Source of the DNA: Alistipes sp.
GTDB lineage: Bacteria > Bacteroidota > Bacteroidia > Bacteroidales > Rikenellaceae
Direction: 5' to 3'
DNA length: 8,822 nt
Assembly: GCA_031285485.1 (NCBI GenBank)
Contig: JAITWC010000081.1
Span: 1-8,822 of the forward strand
The notes beneath the pieces were generated by a model. The model was not told the DNA's origin and searched no databases. It worked only from the letters and a program-made list of their open reading frames with translations. Every line of letters starts with the position of its first letter. Within the stretch, counting starts at the first letter, position 1. A program made the translations under genes and the position numbers. This document shows positions 6,541 to 8,822 of this stretch, piece after piece.

Positions 6541-6765
6541 TTGCGTCACGGGCGCAAGGGGCAAAATCGCCCGTTTGGCGTTTGCGTCGCCGACGCAAGG
6601 GGCAAAATCGCCTGTTCGGTGGTTGCGTCACGGGCGCAAGAGGCAAAATCGCCTTTTTCGCGTTTGCGTCACCGACGCAAGGGGCAAAATCGCCTTTTTG
6701 GCGTTTGCGTCACCGACGCAAGAGGTGAAATCGCCTTTTTGGTTGTTGCGTCGGCGACGCAAGTG
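6541..6765. repeat. 41-bp tandem repeat array, five full copies plus a partial sixth
   Basis: TTGCGTC recurs at 6541, 6582, 6623, 6664, 6705 and 6746, an exact 41-bp period. Each unit begins with a 17-base dyad such as TTGCGTCACCGACGCAA. Then come G(G/A)GGCAAAATCGCC, or GAGGTGAAATCGCC in the fifth copy, and a short variable tail, commonly TTTTTGGCGT. The last copy stops after its dyad. Differences between copies fall mainly in the 3-base dyad loop, one dyad stem base and the tail. The period is not a multiple of 3, so the open frames across it are not a repeat protein. There are no unique spacers, so it is not CRISPR. It lies between the TonB-receptor terminator and the ppdK promoter. Its role is unknown. 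Confidence 0.95.
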
Positions 6766-6789
6766 GGCGGGCATTCGGCGGGGCCGCAC

Positions 6790-6825
6790 AAAAAGAGGGA
6801 AACGGCACCGACAGCGCCGTTTCCC
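6790..6825 (-). terminator. Intrinsic terminator of the TonB-dependent receptor gene
   Basis: On the - strand GGGAAACGGC (6825-6816) pairs perfectly with GCCGTTTCCC (6806-6797). Two further pairs can form inside the 9-base loop. TCTTTTT follows at 6796-6790. It begins about 20 bases after the stop codon and separates the receptor transcript from the repeat array. Confidence 0.92.
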
Positions 6826-6844
6826 TTCCTGTTTCATCGGTCGT

Positions 6845-8812
6845 TCACCGTATCGTGACCACGATCCCCGCCGACAGCCACGTGCCGGGCATCGGCAGGC
6901 CCCCGAAGTCGAAATATCGGGTCGAGGTGAGGTTCGTGCCGTCGAGGTAGAGCTCCGCTCCCGCGCGTCGGGCGGCGGCGGGCTCCCAGGCGAGGCGCGC
7001 GTCCAGCAGAAAATAGGGGCGGTAGCGGCTCAGCCCGCCGTCGGCCCCGAGCCACGACCCCACACGGTCGTAGTACGCCCCCGTGAGCGTGAGCGCGAAC
7101 TCCTCCGCGAACGCCACGCCCACCACCGCCGCGAGTTTATGGCGCATGTAGTCGAGGGCATACTTCGAGATGTAGTCCGACGCCACCGACATGTCGCTGT
7201 GCAGCCATCCGTAGCTCACCGACGCCCTGCGCAGCCAGCCGCCGGATGTGTAACGGGCCGACAGCTCGGCGCCCGCGGTGCTCAGGCGGTTGAGCTGGGT
7301 GGAGTACCAGTGGCCCGCCACGTCGCCCGGCCGGTCGCCCGTGCGCTGCTCCCAGTCGATCACCTCGCGCGTGCGCCGCCACCACACCGACGCCTCGCCG
7401 TCCCATTTTCCCGACAGCGAGGCGGCGCGCGCCGTCGCGCGGTAGGTCATGGCCGTTTCGGGTTTCAGGTTCGGGTTCGGGTGGTAGATCGCCACGTTGT
7501 AGTACAGCTCGGTGAAGGTCGGCAGGCGCGTCGCCCGCAGCGCGCCCGCCCGCAGGGTCACCACCCTGCCCGTGCGCCAACCCGCCTCGGCCGTAAACGT
7601 TCCCGCCGTGCCGTAGGGGGTGTGTGTCAGGGTGGCCTGGCCCGCTGCCCAGGTGCGGCGCCAATCCTTACGGTGTCCGGCCCAGGCGGTCGCCGCGTCG
7701 CGGAGGGCGCGTCTGGGATAGAGCGTGCCGTCGAGGGTCGGCACCTTGCGGCGCGGGTTGTCGAGGAGTTCACCCATCGCGGTGGAGAACATCGTACCGC
7801 GCGAGTAGTCCCCCCCCGCGCCCGTCACCCCGGCCCGGCCCCAGAAGTAGTCGGCCTTGAGCGAGGCGCCCGCCGAGTGGACGGTGTGGTAGTTGAACGC
7901 GATGGCCGACGGGTCGTCGCGCACCATCTCGAAGCGGTCGTCGCCGCGTCGGAAGCTGCCCGTCGCCTCGATCGTGAGCCGCCGCCACGTCCTGGTCCAG
8001 CGAACCGACGCCAAACCCGTGAGCGTGCTCTCGAACTGGTCGGGATAGGCCAGCGAGTAGAATCCGTTGGAGCCCCACTCGCGGCGCTGAAAACCGCCCT
8101 GAATATCGAGAAGTCCCGCCCCGGGCGAATCCCACACAACGCGGGCGTAGGCGTTGAGGTTCCAAAAGTCGGTGTTGTGGCGATAGCCCTCGGAGCGGCG
8201 GTACGACACCGCACCGAGGGTTTGCACATCTCCCGCCCTGAACGCCCCGGAAACATTTCCGTAGCCGTAGCCCCACTTTCCGCCTTCGAGACGGGCGCGA
8301 AGATAGCGCGCGTACACGGGTGCGGTGCGAAAGTCGACCGCGCCGGCCAGCGCGCCGGGCCGCGTGGCCCCCTCCATGACAACGAGATCGCCCAGAATGT
8401 CGAGATCGACGGGCAGCGAGTGGGATTGATGCCCCGTGCGGGGATCGGAGAAGTCGATGCCGTTGAGCATCACCATCGTCTGGTCGAACGATCCTCCGCG
8501 GATCGCGATGTCGGCCTGGGTGCTCCTGCCCCCGCGCTCCCTGACGTCGACCGACGGGAGGAGGCGCAACACCGACTCGGGGTTTCCGAGAGGGGCCTTT
8601 CCCTTTTGATCGACAAGAAAACGGGTTTGCGACACTTGCCCGAGCGTGGCGGACGCGCCTGAGGGGCGCGCCGTGACACTCACGGCGTCGAGATGCAGGG
8701 TGCGGTACTGCGCGAGGGAATCCCCGCCCACAGTCTGCGCGCCCGCGATCTGTGTCGCAAGCAGGATGATCGACATCGCAACGCTGAGGTGCCCGTACTT
8801 GAACCGGCACAT
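6845..8812 (-). CDS. TonB-dependent outer-membrane receptor
   Basis: A 655-residue outer-membrane transporter powered by TonB. Residues 1-26 form a signal peptide (hydrophobic core at 9-23, likely cut after AGA). The plug domain covers about 58-163: NPESVLRLLPSVDVRERG (77-94), ADIAIRGGSFDQTMVMLNGI (100-119), DPRTGHQSHSLPVDL (123-137) and VVMEGATRPGALAGAVDF (144-161). The rest is a 22-strand-type barrel, with the conserved RLPTFTELYYN and NPNLKPE motifs and a late LDGTNLTSTRYFDFGG. The resemblance is to BtuB/siderophore-type receptors. There is no SusC-like N-terminal extension and no SusD partner in the window. The substrate is unknown; cobalamin, haem or a siderophore are possible. The frame stays open to the window edge, so a slightly earlier start cannot be excluded, but the ATG at 8812 gives a good signal peptide. 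The promoter and any upstream riboswitch lie outside the window. Confidence 0.92.
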   Translation of the reverse strand: MCRFKYGHLSVAMSIILLATQIAGAQTVGGDSLAQYRTLHLDAVSVTARPSGASATLGQVSQTRFLVDQKGKAPLGNPESVLRLLPSVDVRERGGRSTQADIAIRGGSFDQTMVMLNGIDFSDPRTGHQSHSLPVDLDILGDLVVMEGATRPGALAGAVDFRTAPVYARYLRARLEGGKWGYGYGNVSGAFRAGDVQTLGAVSYRRSEGYRHNTDFWNLNAYARVVWDSPGAGLLDIQGGFQRREWGSNGFYSLAYPDQFESTLTGLASVRWTRTWRRLTIEATGSFRRGDDRFEMVRDDPSAIAFNYHTVHSAGASLKADYFWGRAGVTGAGGDYSRGTMFSTAMGELLDNPRRKVPTLDGTLYPRRALRDAATAWAGHRKDWRRTWAAGQATLTHTPYGTAGTFTAEAGWRTGRVVTLRAGALRATRLPTFTELYYNVAIYHPNPNLKPETAMTYRATARAASLSGKWDGEASVWWRRTREVIDWEQRTGDRPGDVAGHWYSTQLNRLSTAGAELSARYTSGGWLRRASVSYGWLHSDMSVASDYISKYALDYMRHKLAAVVGVAFAEEFALTLTGAYYDRVGSWLGADGGLSRYRPYFLLDARLAWEPAAARRAGAELYLDGTNLTSTRYFDFGGLPMPGTWLSAGIVVTIR

Positions 8813-8822
8813 GCCCGCAAAA

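Noticed and set aside
6541..6765. CRISPR array
   Set aside because: The units are directly adjacent with no unique spacers, the 41-bp period consists entirely of repeat, and no cas genes are present in the window.
6575..8662. 695-codon + strand frame through the repeat array and across the TonB receptor
   Set aside because: It is Arg/Ala/Gly rich and has no domains. It crosses a 41-bp repeat whose period shifts frame and is antisense to a clear receptor gene.

Overview
The window looks like chromosomal DNA of a GC-rich member of the Bacteroidales. The best guess is Alistipes or another member of the Rikenellaceae, and that genus call is inference. Three things point this way. Promoters fit the Bacteroidetes pattern (TTTG, about 19-20 bp, TAnnTTTG). 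An ECF sigma factor is coupled to an anti-sigma-like protein carrying an outer-membrane beta-barrel. There is also a TonB-dependent receptor with a Bacteroidetes-style plug, and Shine-Dalgarno sequences are weak or absent.

Layout from left to right. Bases 1-250 are AT-rich and hold the C-terminal remnant of a repeat-type secreted or lipoprotein gene (DUF4595-like) on the + strand. A tRNA-Thr(CGT) gene follows at 342-414 with its own intrinsic terminator. From about 640 the DNA is GC-rich and every protein gene lies on the - strand. Read in the direction of transcription, from the right edge leftwards, these are: a TonB-dependent outer-membrane receptor (6845-8812) ending in a strong terminator; a 490-bp intergenic region with a 41-bp tandem repeat array and the ppdK promoter; ppdK (pyruvate, phosphate dikinase); a secreted two-domain NIPSNAP protein 38 bp downstream, closed by another strong terminator; an intergenic region with a large inverted repeat; then a promoter driving an ECF sigma factor whose gene overlaps that of a trans-envelope anti-sigma/beta-barrel protein by 8 bp.

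How the genes work together. ppdK and the NIPSNAP gene appear to share one transcript, because one promoter lies upstream, the gap is short and one terminator follows. The sigma and anti-sigma genes form a translationally coupled pair. The anti-sigma protein has a cytoplasmic N-terminus, one inner-membrane helix, a long Pro/Glu-rich periplasmic linker and a C-terminal beta-barrel, so it could carry an envelope signal to the sigma factor. The TonB receptor is separate and its substrate cannot be read from the sequence.

The least explained parts are the six-copy 41-bp array (6541-6765), whose units encode small hairpins that pair better in a + strand RNA, and the inverted repeat at 2652-2705 in front of the sigma gene. 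No large unknown multi-gene system is visible.
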